Shown: positions 1 to 9,969 of the stretch, piece after piece | How the letters are laid out: each line of letters opens with the position of its first letter | Numbering within the stretch: the stretch's first letter is position 1 | From: Tessaracoccus flavescens | GTDB lineage: Bacteria > Actinomycetota > Actinomycetes > Propionibacteriales > Propionibacteriaceae | Assembly: GCA_020741375.1 (NCBI GenBank) | Contig: DYZF01000128.1 | Location: forward strand, 1 to 22,708 | Direction of reading: 5' to 3' | Length of the DNA stretch: 22,708 bases | Made by a program: the position numbers and the translations under genes | Notes under the pieces: generated by a model | Databases searched by the model: none | The model's input: the letters and a program-made list of their open reading frames with translations, nothing else | Told to the model about the DNA's origin: nothing

Positions 1-5
1 CCCGG

Positions 6-995
6 ATGCCCACCCTCGAGGACGTCGCGCGACTCGCCGGCGTCTCGAGGGCCACGGCGTCGCGCGCGATCATCGAGCCGACCAAGGTGTCGCCCGAGCG
101 CCGCGCTTTGGTGGAGGACGCGATGGCGCGGTTGGGCTACGTGCCCAACGCCGCGGCCCGGTCGCTGGTGACGCAGCGCACGGATTCCATCGCTGTCCTG
201 GTGCCGGAGCCGTCGGGCATGGTGTTCGTCGATCCGTTCTTCCAAGCGGTGATCAGCGGCGCCAACAGCGAGTTGGCGGACACGATGTACCAGCTCGTAC
301 TGCTGATCGGTGATTCCACCGGCCACATGAAGCGGGTACGTCATTACCTGCGGTCGCGGCTGGTTGACGGCGCCGTCGTCGTGTCCCACCACGGGTCCGA
401 CGGCGTGGTGGAGTCGGCAGTCGACGCCGGCCTGCCGCTCGTCCTCGTAGGGCGGCCGTTCGCGCCGGGACTCGACGTGCCGTACGTGGACGTGGACAAC
501 CTGACCGGCGGCAAGATCGCCACGGAGCGTCTGATCGCGCAGGGCTGCCGTCGGATCGGGATCGTCACCGGACCGCTCGACATGAGCGCCGGCCGCGACC
601 GCTACGAGGGTTTCCGCCTCGCCATGGAGGCTGCGGGCCTGCGCGTGGCCGGCATCTGGCACGGCCAGTTCGACCGCCCCTCGGGCGCCGCAACGGGCGC
701 CCGGATCGAGCCGGGCGAGGTGGATGGGCTGTTCGTCTGCAACGACCTGATGGCCCTCGGCGTCATGGATTCCTTGGCCGCGTCGGGCATCTCTGTTCCT
801 GACGACGTCAAGGTGGTTGGCTACGACGCCATCAGCTTGGGCGAGCACGCCACTCCCCCGCTCACCACCGTCACCAACCCCGCCTCGGAGATGGCCGCGC
901 TGGCCACGTCCATGCTGCTGGAGCAGTTGAAGACGGGCGTGCGCCCGCAGTCGTGCGAGCTACAGCCAGTGCTGGTGGAACGGGCCTCCGGCTAG
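6..995 (+). CDS. LacI-family transcriptional regulator
   Basis: This is a one-component repressor or activator that probably binds a palindromic operator and responds to a small ligand, often a sugar. Residues 3-22 form the LacI-type helix-turn-helix (TLEDVARLAGVS, then the recognition helix SRATASRA). Residues 45-55 (GYVPNAAARSL) are the hinge helix with its minor-groove leucine at 54. Residues from about 60 form a periplasmic-binding-protein-like effector domain, including the typical late segment VPDDVKVVGYD. The length of 329 aa is normal for the family. The ATG at 6 places the HTH exactly where LacI proteins begin, but only five bases precede it, so the ribosome binding site and promoter lie outside the window and an upstream start cannot be excluded. 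The gene converges with an MFS transporter, and the stop codons share the palindrome CTAG (992-995). The ligand and target genes cannot be told from the sequence; the adjacent transporter is a candidate only by proximity. Confidence 0.93.
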   Translation: MPTLEDVARLAGVSRATASRAIIEPTKVSPERRALVEDAMARLGYVPNAAARSLVTQRTDSIAVLVPEPSGMVFVDPFFQAVISGANSELADTMYQLVLLIGDSTGHMKRVRHYLRSRLVDGAVVVSHHGSDGVVESAVDAGLPLVLVGRPFAPGLDVPYVDVDNLTGGKIATERLIAQGCRRIGIVTGPLDMSAGRDRYEGFRLAMEAAGLRVAGIWHGQFDRPSGAATGARIEPGEVDGLFVCNDLMALGVMDSLAASGISVPDDVKVVGYDAISLGEHATPPLTTVTNPASEMAALATSMLLEQLKTGVRPQSCELQPVLVERASG

Positions 996-2164
996 CCCCT
1001 GGCCGCCGCGCTCGGACGTGGCGAGCGCACCAGATCCACCACACCGACGAGCAGGGCGGCCACGGCGCACGCTGCCGCCGTCGCCCAGAAGGCCGTTCCG
1101 AACGACCATCCCTGAGCCAACGCACCGATCGCCATCGCACCCAAGCCGGTGCCCACGTCGAAGCCGACGTTCCACGCGACGGAAGCCCCGGGCCGGTTCT
1201 CCTCCCCCGCGTCGGCGTAGGCACGCACCAGCGTCACGGTCTGCAAGGCCCCGTAGGACAGCCCGAGCACACCGGCGCCGATGATCAACCACGCGAAGCC
1301 GCCGACGCCCAGCGCCAGGGCGACACCCACCACGCCAAGGGCTGCGATCAGCAGAAGTGACCACACGAACGGCCCGGTGCCGAACCGGTCGCACAGGGGC
1401 CCGACAGCGTACCGTCCAACAGCCGCGACCGCCGTCACCGCGAACAGCACCAGCATGGCCACGCCGGTGCTCTCGACGAGCTGCGGGGCGAAAGTGAGCA
1501 CCGCGCCGCCGGAGGCGGTCACGAGCAGCAGCGCGATGATCGGTACCCAAATGCGGGCCAGGACGCCGACGCCGCCGCCCTTGGCTTCCACGAGGGAGCG
1601 GCCGCCGCGCTCCTCGACGACGCGGCCCAGCTTGCTCACCCAGAGCAGGCCGAGCACAGGCACGAGGCCGAGCACGAGGGTTGCGCGAATGCCCAGCCAG
1701 TCGGCGAGCAGCGGCGACAGCGTCATCAGCCCCAGCTGCGGCAAGGCGGCGGAGAGGCCATAGAGGCCGATCCCGCGACCCCGCATCTCCGGCGGCACCA
1801 ACAACGCGACCGCCGTCGATCCGCACACAGTGAGGATGCCGAAACCGACGCCGCGCAGCGCCTGAGTGACGAGGATGAGCCACAACTCGGGCGAGAGGGC
1901 CTGGAGGGCCGCGGGAACGCCGAGCGCGAGGAGCCCGACAGCGACGACGGCGGTCCAGCCGAAGCGCGCGAGCCAGCGGTTGACTTGAAGTTGGGTGAGG
2001 ACCGTGAAGGCCATGAGGACGGTTGTCGCGAGTCCCGCGCCGAATTCGTCTGCGCCTCCCTCAACCGCCCAGAGCGGGCTGATCGGCAGGAGGAGACTGA
2101 ATCCGGAGAAGCCCATCGCGGCGGTGGCGAGGACCAAAGGCATACCTGTAGAGCGCAGTACCAT
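992..2164 (-). CDS. Major facilitator superfamily transporter, substrate unknown
   Basis: This is an inner-membrane secondary transporter of 390 aa, the size of a 12-helix MFS protein. It is almost entirely hydrophobic helices, with a charged central loop at about residues 178-200 separating two six-helix halves. A motif-A-like loop follows helix 2 (NRWLARFG, 62-69), and its repeat opens the second half (GPLCDRFGTGP, 255-265). R104 in ALRGVGFG resembles the motif B arginine. The ATG at 2164 is supported by AGGTG eight bases upstream (2173-2177); a second Met at residue 8 has no comparable site. The general look is that of sugar-efflux or drug-efflux permeases, but I cannot name a substrate. 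It converges with the LacI-family gene, overlapping its stop codon by four bases. It is separated from the polyprenyl synthase gene by 127 bases, so it probably has its own promoter, although read-through from the nuo block is possible. Confidence 0.9.
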   Translation of the reverse strand: MVLRSTGMPLVLATAAMGFSGFSLLLPISPLWAVEGGADEFGAGLATTVLMAFTVLTQLQVNRWLARFGWTAVVAVGLLALGVPAALQALSPELWLILVTQALRGVGFGILTVCGSTAVALLVPPEMRGRGIGLYGLSAALPQLGLMTLSPLLADWLGIRATLVLGLVPVLGLLWVSKLGRVVEERGGRSLVEAKGGGVGVLARIWVPIIALLLVTASGGAVLTFAPQLVESTGVAMLVLFAVTAVAAVGRYAVGPLCDRFGTGPFVWSLLLIAALGVVGVALALGVGGFAWLIIGAGVLGLSYGALQTVTLVRAYADAGEENRPGASVAWNVGFDVGTGLGAMAIGALAQGWSFGTAFWATAAACAVAALLVGVVDLVRSPRPSAAARG

Positions 2165-2248
2165 GCGCTGATCACCTACTAATGCAACAAGACCGACGAT
2201 CTTGGGGCCGCCTCGACTAGGCAGCTCAACGATTCTTCCTCAGCCCGC

Positions 2249-2270
2249 CGCCATCGCCAAATGGACGGCG
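2249..2270 (-). terminator. Possible terminator hairpin after the nuo block
   Basis: A 7-bp stem (one G-U pair in the minus-strand RNA) closes an 8-base loop 21 bases past the stop of the polyprenyl synthase gene. No T-run follows it, so it is only a weak candidate for ending the long minus-strand transcript. The rest of the 127-base gap (2165-2291) shows only the AGGTG ribosome binding site of the MFS gene; I could not pick a convincing promoter there. Confidence 0.2.
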
Positions 2271-2291
2271 CAGCCGAGCGACGGCGAGAAG

Positions 2292-3257
2292 TCAGTTGGT
2301 GCGGTCCACCAAGTCTGAGCAGACCTTGAGCAGCGCATCCTTCGCCGGGCCCTCGGGCAGCGGGGCGAGGTGCCCGCGGGCGATGTCCGCCCGCCGCTCA
2401 ACCTCGGCCTTGGCGCGGCCCATGATCGGGTGCGCCCGCAGACCGGCAAGGGCATCGGCCAGAGCGGCGTCGGACGACAGGTCGCCGTCGATCAGCTCCA
2501 GAAGGGCTGCGTCGGCGGGGTTGTTCTCCGCCCGGAGCATGAGCACGGGCAGCGTCGGGACGCCTTCACGCAGGTCGGTGCCGGGGGTCTTGCCGGTGGT
2601 TTCCGACGTGATGTCGATGAGGTCGTCGGAGAGCTGGAACACCAGCCCGACCTCTTCGCCGAACGCCGCCAGGGCGTCCAGTGTGGTGCGCGATGCACCC
2701 GCAACCATGCCGCCGAACAGCGCCGACGCCGCGATCAGCGAGCCGGTCTTATCGGCGATCACCTGGATGTAGTGCGCCAGCGGATCGTCGCTAGGGCCGG
2801 GGCCCTTGGTCTCTGCGATCTGGCCCTGCACGAGCCGGGCGAAGGTTTCGGCCTGCAGGTGGACGTACTCGACGCCGAGCTCCGCGACCGTCGTCGACGC
2901 ACGGGCGAACAGGAAATCGCCCACCAGGATCGCCACCGAGTTGCCCCAGAGACGGTTGGCCGACGGCGCACCGCGGCGGAGATCCGCAACGTCCATGACG
3001 TCGTCGTGGTAGAGGCTCGCGACGTGGGTGAGTTCCATCACCATGCCCGCGCGCATCAGGTCGTCCTCGTCGACGGCGCCGCCGAACTGGGCGGCGAGGA
3101 ACACCAGCAGCGGGCGGAAGCGCTTTCCGCCGGCTGCGATGATGTGCCGAGCCGCCTCCGTGACGAAGGGCGAACTCGCCACGGCGGTCTCGACCAAACG
3201 CTCCTCGAAAGTCTCGAGGAGCGCGGTCAGGTGTTCGTCCAGCGGGACTTCCGCCAC
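2292..3257 (-). CDS. Long-chain polyprenyl diphosphate synthase (menaquinone side chain)
   Basis: This is a trans-isoprenyl diphosphate synthase of 321 aa. It extends an allylic diphosphate with isopentenyl diphosphate units, most likely to make the side chain attached to menaquinone. The class signatures are present in order: GKRFRP at 44-49, the first aspartate-rich motif DDVMD at 85-89, and the second DDLID at 211-215. The residues four and five places before the first motif are small (A80, S81), which in this family leaves the product tunnel open and favours long products rather than farnesyl or geranylgeranyl diphosphate. The exact chain length cannot be read from the sequence. The start is GTG at 3257, backed by AGGAG seven bases upstream. 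It begins only 20 bases after nuoN on the same strand, so it is probably the last gene of the menJ-nuo transcript. That context fits HepT/GrcC-type synthases of menaquinone biosynthesis. Confidence 0.93.
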   Translation of the reverse strand: MAEVPLDEHLTALLETFEERLVETAVASSPFVTEAARHIIAAGGKRFRPLLVFLAAQFGGAVDEDDLMRAGMVMELTHVASLYHDDVMDVADLRRGAPSANRLWGNSVAILVGDFLFARASTTVAELGVEYVHLQAETFARLVQGQIAETKGPGPSDDPLAHYIQVIADKTGSLIAASALFGGMVAGASRTTLDALAAFGEEVGLVFQLSDDLIDITSETTGKTPGTDLREGVPTLPVLMLRAENNPADAALLELIDGDLSSDAALADALAGLRAHPIMGRAKAEVERRADIARGHLAPLPEGPAKDALLKVCSDLVDRTN

Positions 3258-3264
3258 GGCGATT

Positions 3265-3269
3265 CTCCT
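3265..3269 (-). promoter_or_regulatory. Ribosome binding site of the polyprenyl synthase (GTG start)
   Basis: AGGAG on the minus strand, seven bases before the GTG at 3257. It lies in the 20-base gap after nuoN and decides the start codon. Confidence 0.7.
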
Positions 3270-3277
3270 AGTGTGGG

Positions 3278-4858
3278 TCAGCGAATGAACTGAGCCGCAT
3301 CAGCGATCAGCGAGAGCACGCCGCCCGGGATGAGGCCGAGGACCAGCGTAGCCGCAGCGCTGACAACCAGCACAGACCAGGTCCAGAGGGACGGGGTCTC
3401 GACGGTGCCCACCGTCTCGTCGTCGGCGTCCGAGAACCACATGGCCACGACGACCTTGAGGTAGAAGAACGCGGCGATGACGGACATTACGACGGCGACC
3501 AGCACGAGCCAGCCGTAGCCTCCGGCCCACGCGGAGGCGAAGACCGTCAGCTTGCCGACGAAGCCGGCCGTCAGCGGGATGCCCGCGAACGAGAGCAGGA
3601 ACAGCGTCATCAGGGCGGCGATGAGCGGGTTGCGCTTGCCGAGCCCCTTCCACGCGTCGAGGCTGTTGGCCTCGCCGCCGGAGCGACGCACCATCATGAC
3701 GATGGCGAAGGCACCGAGGGTGGCGATGCCGTAGGTCAGCAGGTAGAACGCGACGGCCGCGACGCTGGACAGGTTGACGTTGTCGCCCGCCTGCACGGCA
3801 CCGACGACGCCGACGAGCAGGAAGCCCGCGTGAGCGATCGACGAGTACGCGAGGAGACGCTTCATGTCGTTCTGAGCCAGCGCGACGGTGGAGCCGAGCA
3901 GCATGGTCATCACGGCGACGACGGCGAACAGCAGCTGCCAATCCCACGCCAGACCACCGAGGGCCACGTAGAAGACGCGCAGCAGCGCGGCGACGGCGGC
4001 GGTCTTCGTGGCGACGGCCATGAAGCCGGTGACCGGGGTGGGGGCGCCCATGTAGGCGTCCGGCGACCACGCGTGGAACGGCACGGCGCCGATCTTGAAC
4101 AGCAGGCCGACCGAGGTCAGCAGCATGCCGCCGAGCAGGAGCCAGTGGCTGCCCGCGCTGGCGAGGATCGCGGCGTCGATGCGGGCCAGTTCGAGGCCAC
4201 CGGAGTAGCCGTAGAGCATCGCCACGCCGTAGAGCATGATGGCAGAGGCCAGCGAGCCCAAGAGGAAGTACTTCAGGGCAGCTTCCTGGCTGAGCAGACG
4301 GCGACGGCGGGCCATGCCGGTGAGCAGGTACAGCGGCAGGGAGAAGATCTCGACGGCGACGAACAGAACCAAGAGGTTGTTCGTGGCGGCGAAGATCATC
4401 ATGCCGAAGAGGGCGAACAGCAGCAGCGGGAACACTTCCGTGTGCTCGCGGCCCTCGCGCTCTGCTTCACGCTCGATGGGCGACCCGGGGACCGACGCGG
4501 CGGAAGCCGCGAAGGCAGACTGGCCGAGACCCAGGGCGCGCTCAGCGAAGAGCGCCACTCCCCCGAGCCCGAAGATCAGCAGCATCGCCCAGAACACGTA
4601 GGCCGGGCCGTCGAGGGCGAGCATGCCCATGGCGGCGACCTTCGGCGTCAGGTCGATCCAGTTGGCGATCGTCAGGCCGAGGGCGGCAACGATGGCGATG
4701 GCGGCGAGGCCGGACTGCACCACGTAGCGCGACGCGCGGGGCACGAACGCTTCGAGCAGGATGCCGAGCGACGCGGCCACGAGCAGCACGATCAGCGGAG
4801 AGAGTTCCATCCACTCCAGCGTCGGTGCAGGGATCATGGTTTCCAACACGGATGTCAT
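3278..4858 (-). CDS. nuoN: NADH-quinone oxidoreductase subunit N
   Basis: NuoN is one of the three Mrp-antiporter-like membrane subunits of complex I and carries out proton translocation. The 526-aa protein is polytopic. It has the antiporter signature with a membrane glutamate (E170 in FVAVEIFSLPLY) and lysine K255 in the FKIGAVPFHAWSPDAY block, followed by the PTPVTGFMA stretch and K285. These match the conserved TM5 Glu, TM7 Lys and TM8 Lys of the family. A hydrophilic insert at about 110-142 lies between early helices. I believe it also occurs in other actinobacterial NuoN proteins. The ATG at 4858 overlaps the nuoM stop in ATGA, and AGGAAGG precedes it, so translation is probably coupled to nuoM. 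It is the last nuo gene, with the polyprenyl synthase following after 20 bases. Confidence 0.97.
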   Translation of the reverse strand: MTSVLETMIPAPTLEWMELSPLIVLLVAASLGILLEAFVPRASRYVVQSGLAAIAIVAALGLTIANWIDLTPKVAAMGMLALDGPAYVFWAMLLIFGLGGVALFAERALGLGQSAFAASAASVPGSPIEREAEREGREHTEVFPLLLFALFGMMIFAATNNLLVLFVAVEIFSLPLYLLTGMARRRRLLSQEAALKYFLLGSLASAIMLYGVAMLYGYSGGLELARIDAAILASAGSHWLLLGGMLLTSVGLLFKIGAVPFHAWSPDAYMGAPTPVTGFMAVATKTAAVAALLRVFYVALGGLAWDWQLLFAVVAVMTMLLGSTVALAQNDMKRLLAYSSIAHAGFLLVGVVGAVQAGDNVNLSSVAAVAFYLLTYGIATLGAFAIVMMVRRSGGEANSLDAWKGLGKRNPLIAALMTLFLLSFAGIPLTAGFVGKLTVFASAWAGGYGWLVLVAVVMSVIAAFFYLKVVVAMWFSDADDETVGTVETPSLWTWSVLVVSAAATLVLGLIPGGVLSLIADAAQFIR

Positions 4859-6366
4859 CGGTTGCCTTCCTGAACCTGAGGAGCGGGATCGGTGACCCCG
4901 ACGGTAGCCATCGTCTGCTGGGCGGCCTCGTCAGCCACCTCGAGCACGGGGCCCGGGTAGAAGCCGAAGATCAGCAGGAGGATGAGCAGCGGTGCCACGA
5001 CGGCCTTCTCGCGAAGCGTCATGTCGGCGGTGAAGTGGGCGGCCACCTGATCGGTGACCGGACCGGTCATGGTCTTCTTGTACATGTTCAGCACGTAGAC
5101 GGCGGCCAGCACGGTGCCGACGGTGATGAAAACGGTGTAGATCGGGAACCGCGAGAAGCCACCGGCCATGACGAGGAACTCGCCCACGAAGCTGCCCAGA
5201 CCCGGCAGCGCCAGGACGGACAGGCCGGAGACCAGCAGCACGCCGGCCAGGACGGGGGCAACCTTCTGCACGCCGCCGAAGGCGTCGATGTCCTGCGAGC
5301 CGCGACGGCGGATCAGCATTCCGACGACGAGGAACATCGCGGCCGTCGACAGGCCGTGGTTGAGCATGTAGAAGATGGTGCCGGTGAGCGACTGGGTGGT
5401 CAGTGCGAAGATGCCGAACACCATGAAGCCGAAGTGGCTGATCGAGGTGTAGGACACCAGACGCAGCAGGTCCTTGGCACCGAAGGCCATGAACGCGCCG
5501 TAGATCACGGAGATGATCGCCCAGATCAGGATCACCGGGGTGGCCCACTGGGAGGCCTCGGGGAACAGCGCCAGGCAGATCTTGATCATGCCGAAGGTGC
5601 CGATCTTGTCGAGGATGCCAACGAGCAGCGTCGAGGTGCCCGGGGTGGCCTGTTCGGCGGTGTCCGGCAGCCACGTGTGGAGGCCGACCATCGGGGCCTT
5701 CACCGCGAAGGCGAAGAAGAAGCCCGCGAAGATCCAGCGCGCGACGTTGGTGCCCATGTCCATGCCGACGAGGTCGCCGATCAGGAAGCTGGGATTGCCG
5801 TTGTTGGCGGAGACCGCGTAGAGGCCGGCCACCGCGACGAGCATGACGAGACCACCGGCCAGCGAGTAGATGAGGAACTTCATCGCGGCGGCCTTGCGCT
5901 TGGCGCCACCGAAGCCACCGATGAGGAAGTACGTCGGGATCAGCGTCGCCTCGAAGGCGACGTAGAACAGGAGGACGTCGGAGGCCATGAAGACGATGAG
6001 GGCGAACGCCTCGAGCATCAGGGCCAGCGCGAAGAACGTCGTGCCGCTCCAGCGATCGGTCTCCCGCTCACCGACGTGCCACTCGGCGAGCAGCGCCACC
6101 GGGACGAGGATGACGGTCATCAGCACCAGGATGGCGCCCATGCCGTCGAGATCGAGCGCGTAGTGCGCGCCGATCGCCGGGATCCAGGACACTTCCTCTG
6201 CGAGGTTGGCGCCCTGCTTGTGGAAGACGAACGCGAGCACGCCGAGGACGGCGGTGGTCAGCGCCACGCCGTAGCCCACGAGCTTGCCCGTGTTGCCCTT
6301 GAGGAAGAACAGCACCACGGCGCCGACGAGCGGCACCAGGGCGAGGATTGTCAGTAGAGGTTGCAT
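4855..6366 (-). CDS. nuoM: NADH-quinone oxidoreductase subunit M
   Basis: NuoM is the middle antiporter-like proton-pumping subunit of the complex I membrane arm. The protein has 503 aa, close to the usual length, and consists of many transmembrane helices. The key charged residues are visible: the membrane glutamate E139 (FYVAFEATLIP), lysine K223 and H230 in the AVKAPMVGLHTWLPDTAEQA block, and K254 in LVGILDKIGTFGM. The ATG at 6366 is 18 bases after the nuoL stop. GGGAG lies 13 bases upstream of it, slightly farther than ideal, but no better start exists nearby. The gene overlaps nuoN by four bases (ATGA). A 510-codon ORF on the plus strand opposite this gene is a codon-aligned shadow. Confidence 0.97.
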   Translation of the reverse strand: MQPLLTILALVPLVGAVVLFFLKGNTGKLVGYGVALTTAVLGVLAFVFHKQGANLAEEVSWIPAIGAHYALDLDGMGAILVLMTVILVPVALLAEWHVGERETDRWSGTTFFALALMLEAFALIVFMASDVLLFYVAFEATLIPTYFLIGGFGGAKRKAAAMKFLIYSLAGGLVMLVAVAGLYAVSANNGNPSFLIGDLVGMDMGTNVARWIFAGFFFAFAVKAPMVGLHTWLPDTAEQATPGTSTLLVGILDKIGTFGMIKICLALFPEASQWATPVILIWAIISVIYGAFMAFGAKDLLRLVSYTSISHFGFMVFGIFALTTQSLTGTIFYMLNHGLSTAAMFLVVGMLIRRRGSQDIDAFGGVQKVAPVLAGVLLVSGLSVLALPGLGSFVGEFLVMAGGFSRFPIYTVFITVGTVLAAVYVLNMYKKTMTGPVTDQVAAHFTADMTLREKAVVAPLLILLLIFGFYPGPVLEVADEAAQQTMATVGVTDPAPQVQEGNR

Positions 6367-6384
6367 GGTTGTGTGTTCTCTCCC

Positions 6385-8286
<1,902 letters not shown>

Positions 8287-8293
8287 GCTTCTA

Positions 8294-8299
8294 CCCCTT
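8294..8299 (-). promoter_or_regulatory. Ribosome binding site of nuoL
   Basis: AAGGGG on the minus strand, seven bases before GTG at 8286. It overlaps the nuoK stop codon (TAAGGGG) and supports the GTG start over the later ATG. Confidence 0.6.
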
Positions 8300-8597
8300 A
8301 GAACTTCATCAGGTTGGCGTCGTCGACCGAAGCCGAGCGGCGAGCACGATAGACGGCAACGATGATCGCGAGACCCACCACCACTTCAGCGGCAGCAACC
8401 ACCATCACGAAGAAGGCGGCGATCAGGCCGTCGAGGTTGCCGTGGTAGTTCGCGAAGCCGACGAACGCCAGGTTGGTGGCATTGAGCATCAGTTCGATGC
8501 TCATGAAGGCGATGATCGCGTTGCGGCGCAGGAGGAACCCTGCGATGCCGATCGCGAAGAGGATCGCCGACAGAACGAGGTAGCCCTCGGGGTTCAT
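8298..8597 (-). CDS. nuoK: NADH-quinone oxidoreductase subunit K
   Basis: NuoK is a small three-helix membrane subunit of complex I, homologous to MrpC/ND4L, that forms part of the proton path next to NuoJ and NuoN. The protein has 99 aa, the standard length. The two essential membrane glutamates are present: E35 in [10 protein letters not shown] and E71 in [10 protein letters not shown], matching E36 and E72 of E. coli NuoK. The ATG at 8597 overlaps the nuoJ stop (ATGA), with AAGGAG seven bases before it. The C-terminal tail ([16 protein letters not shown]) is polar and probably cytoplasmic. Confidence 0.97.
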   Translation of the reverse strand: MNPEGYLVLSAILFAIGIAGFLLRRNAIIAFMSIELMLNATNLAFVGFANYHGNLDGLIAAFFVMVVAAAEVVVGLAIIVAVYRARRSASVDDANLMKF

Positions 8598-9415
8598 TCG
8601 TCGTCTCCTTCGATGGCCGCGTCACGCGCCTCAATGGCGGCGTAGGCGGTGTTGGTGGGAGCCCGCAGCTCGTTGACGTCGACGACCACGCCACGCATGG
8701 TGAGGGTCTTCGACACCGACTTCTCGGCGATGGTGCCGTCGGGAAGCAGTGCGGGGATCGAGATGGCGTTGTGCCGGGCGAAGACGCCGGAGTTCGGCAG
8801 CGGGCCGGGGTGCTCGCCCTCTTCGACGTAAGCGCGGACGCGCTCGGCGGCGGTCTCCACCTGCGTGGCCTTCTTCTTGAGGCGTTCGCCGTGGGCCAGC
8901 AGCATGGCACCGACGGCGGCCGTGATGAGCAGCGCGGACGAGGCCTCGAAGAGGAACACATACTTGCCGAACAGCAGGGCTGCGATCGATTCGATGTTGC
9001 CGCCGTACTCAGCGTTGGCGGCGGCGAGGCCGGCCGGGGCGCCGTTGACAGCGAACTGGCCGACGGCCGCGATCAGCAGGGCGCCGAGGCCGAAGGCCAC
9101 CAGCGCCGAGGCGATGCGGTGGCCCTTGATGGTCTCGACGATCGAGTCCATCGAGTCGACGCCGATCAGCATGACGACGAAGAGGAAGAGCATCAGGATC
9201 GCGCCGGTGTAGACGACGATCTGGATGACGAACAGGAAGGGTGCGTCCTGCGCCGCGTAGAGCACGGCGAGCGAAACCATGACGCCGGCCATCGACACGG
9301 CCGAGTGCACCGGCTTGCGGGCCAGCAGCAGGCCGAGCGCGCAGAGCACGGCGATCGGGGCGCACACCCAGAACGCAACCTCACTGGCGGTGACCAGCGG
9401 GATCAGAGGCATCAT
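8594..9415 (-). CDS. nuoJ: NADH-quinone oxidoreductase subunit J
   Basis: NuoJ is a membrane subunit of complex I. Its third helix takes part in the coupling between the quinone site and the proton pumps. The family core is residues 1 to about 174, with the signature [19 protein letters not shown] in the middle. The protein is 273 aa, much longer than the E. coli form, because of a 99-residue hydrophilic C-terminal region (about 175-273) rich in charged residues. Similar long NuoJ proteins occur, to my knowledge, in other actinobacteria, so I read this as a lineage trait rather than a fusion. The first ATG (9415) overlaps the nuoI stop and is directly followed by a second ATG. AGGAG lies seven bases before the first, which I prefer. 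The 3' end overlaps nuoK by four bases. Confidence 0.96.
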   Translation of the reverse strand: MMPLIPLVTASEVAFWVCAPIAVLCALGLLLARKPVHSAVSMAGVMVSLAVLYAAQDAPFLFVIQIVVYTGAILMLFLFVVMLIGVDSMDSIVETIKGHRIASALVAFGLGALLIAAVGQFAVNGAPAGLAAANAEYGGNIESIAALLFGKYVFLFEASSALLITAAVGAMLLAHGERLKKKATQVETAAERVRAYVEEGEHPGPLPNSGVFARHNAISIPALLPDGTIAEKSVSKTLTMRGVVVDVNELRAPTNTAYAAIEARDAAIEGDDE

Positions 9416-9969
9416 TTGGCCGCTCCTGTGGTTGTGGCGGTGCGAGCGTCAGGCTTGCCGGTTTCCGGCAGGCCCAAGAAGTAGGTCTGCTCGTCGTCGC
9501 CGAGGCGACGGGGGTGCGGGGGCTGCTCCATGCCGGGGAGGAGGGGCGCCAGAAGGTCGTCCTTCTCGTAGATGAGCTTGAGGCGCGTGTCGTCGGAGAT
9601 CTTGAACTCGTTGGTCATCGTCAGCGCGCGTGTGGGGCACGCCTCGATGCACAGGCCGCAGAAAATGCAGCGGAGGTAGTTGATCTGGTAGACGTGGCCG
9701 AAGCGCTCGCCGGGCGAGTAGCGGTTCTCGTCGGTGTTGTCAGCGCCTTCGACGTAGATGGCGTCCGCGGGGCACGCCCACGCACACAGCTCACAGCCGA
9801 CGCACTTCTCCAGGCCATCGGGCCAACGGTTCAGCTGATGCCGGCCGTGGAAGCGCGGCATCGTGACCTTCTCGGCGCCCTTCTTGGAGGGGTAAGCCTG
9901 CGTGAAGGTCTTGCGGAACATGGTGTTGAACGTGACACCGAATCCGGCCCACGGGTCGAAGATTCCCAT
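9412..9969 (-). CDS. nuoI: NADH-quinone oxidoreductase subunit I (two 4Fe-4S clusters)
   Basis: NuoI is the ferredoxin-like subunit that carries electrons through clusters N6a and N6b towards NuoB. Two complete motifs are visible: C56, C59, C62 with C66, and C101, C104, C107 with C111, each as CxxCxxCxxxCP. The N-terminal stretch [13 protein letters not shown] is the usual membrane-facing helix region. At 185 aa it is near family length, with a Pro- and Thr-rich C-terminal tail ([20 protein letters not shown] onward) that includes a FLGLP segment. The ATG at 9969 overlaps the nuoH stop by one base (TGATG) and has GGAAGGA upstream. It overlaps nuoJ by four bases. Confidence 0.97.
   Translation of the reverse strand: MGIFDPWAGFGVTFNTMFRKTFTQAYPSKKGAEKVTMPRFHGRHQLNRWPDGLEKCVGCELCAWACPADAIYVEGADNTDENRYSPGERFGHVYQINYLRCIFCGLCIEACPTRALTMTNEFKISDDTRLKLIYEKDDLLAPLLPGMEQPPHPRRLGDDEQTYFLGLPETGKPDARTATTTGAAK

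Noticed and set aside
4825..6357. Plus-strand ORF of 510 codons opposite nuoM
   Set aside because: It is a codon-aligned shadow of nuoM with the same biased composition.
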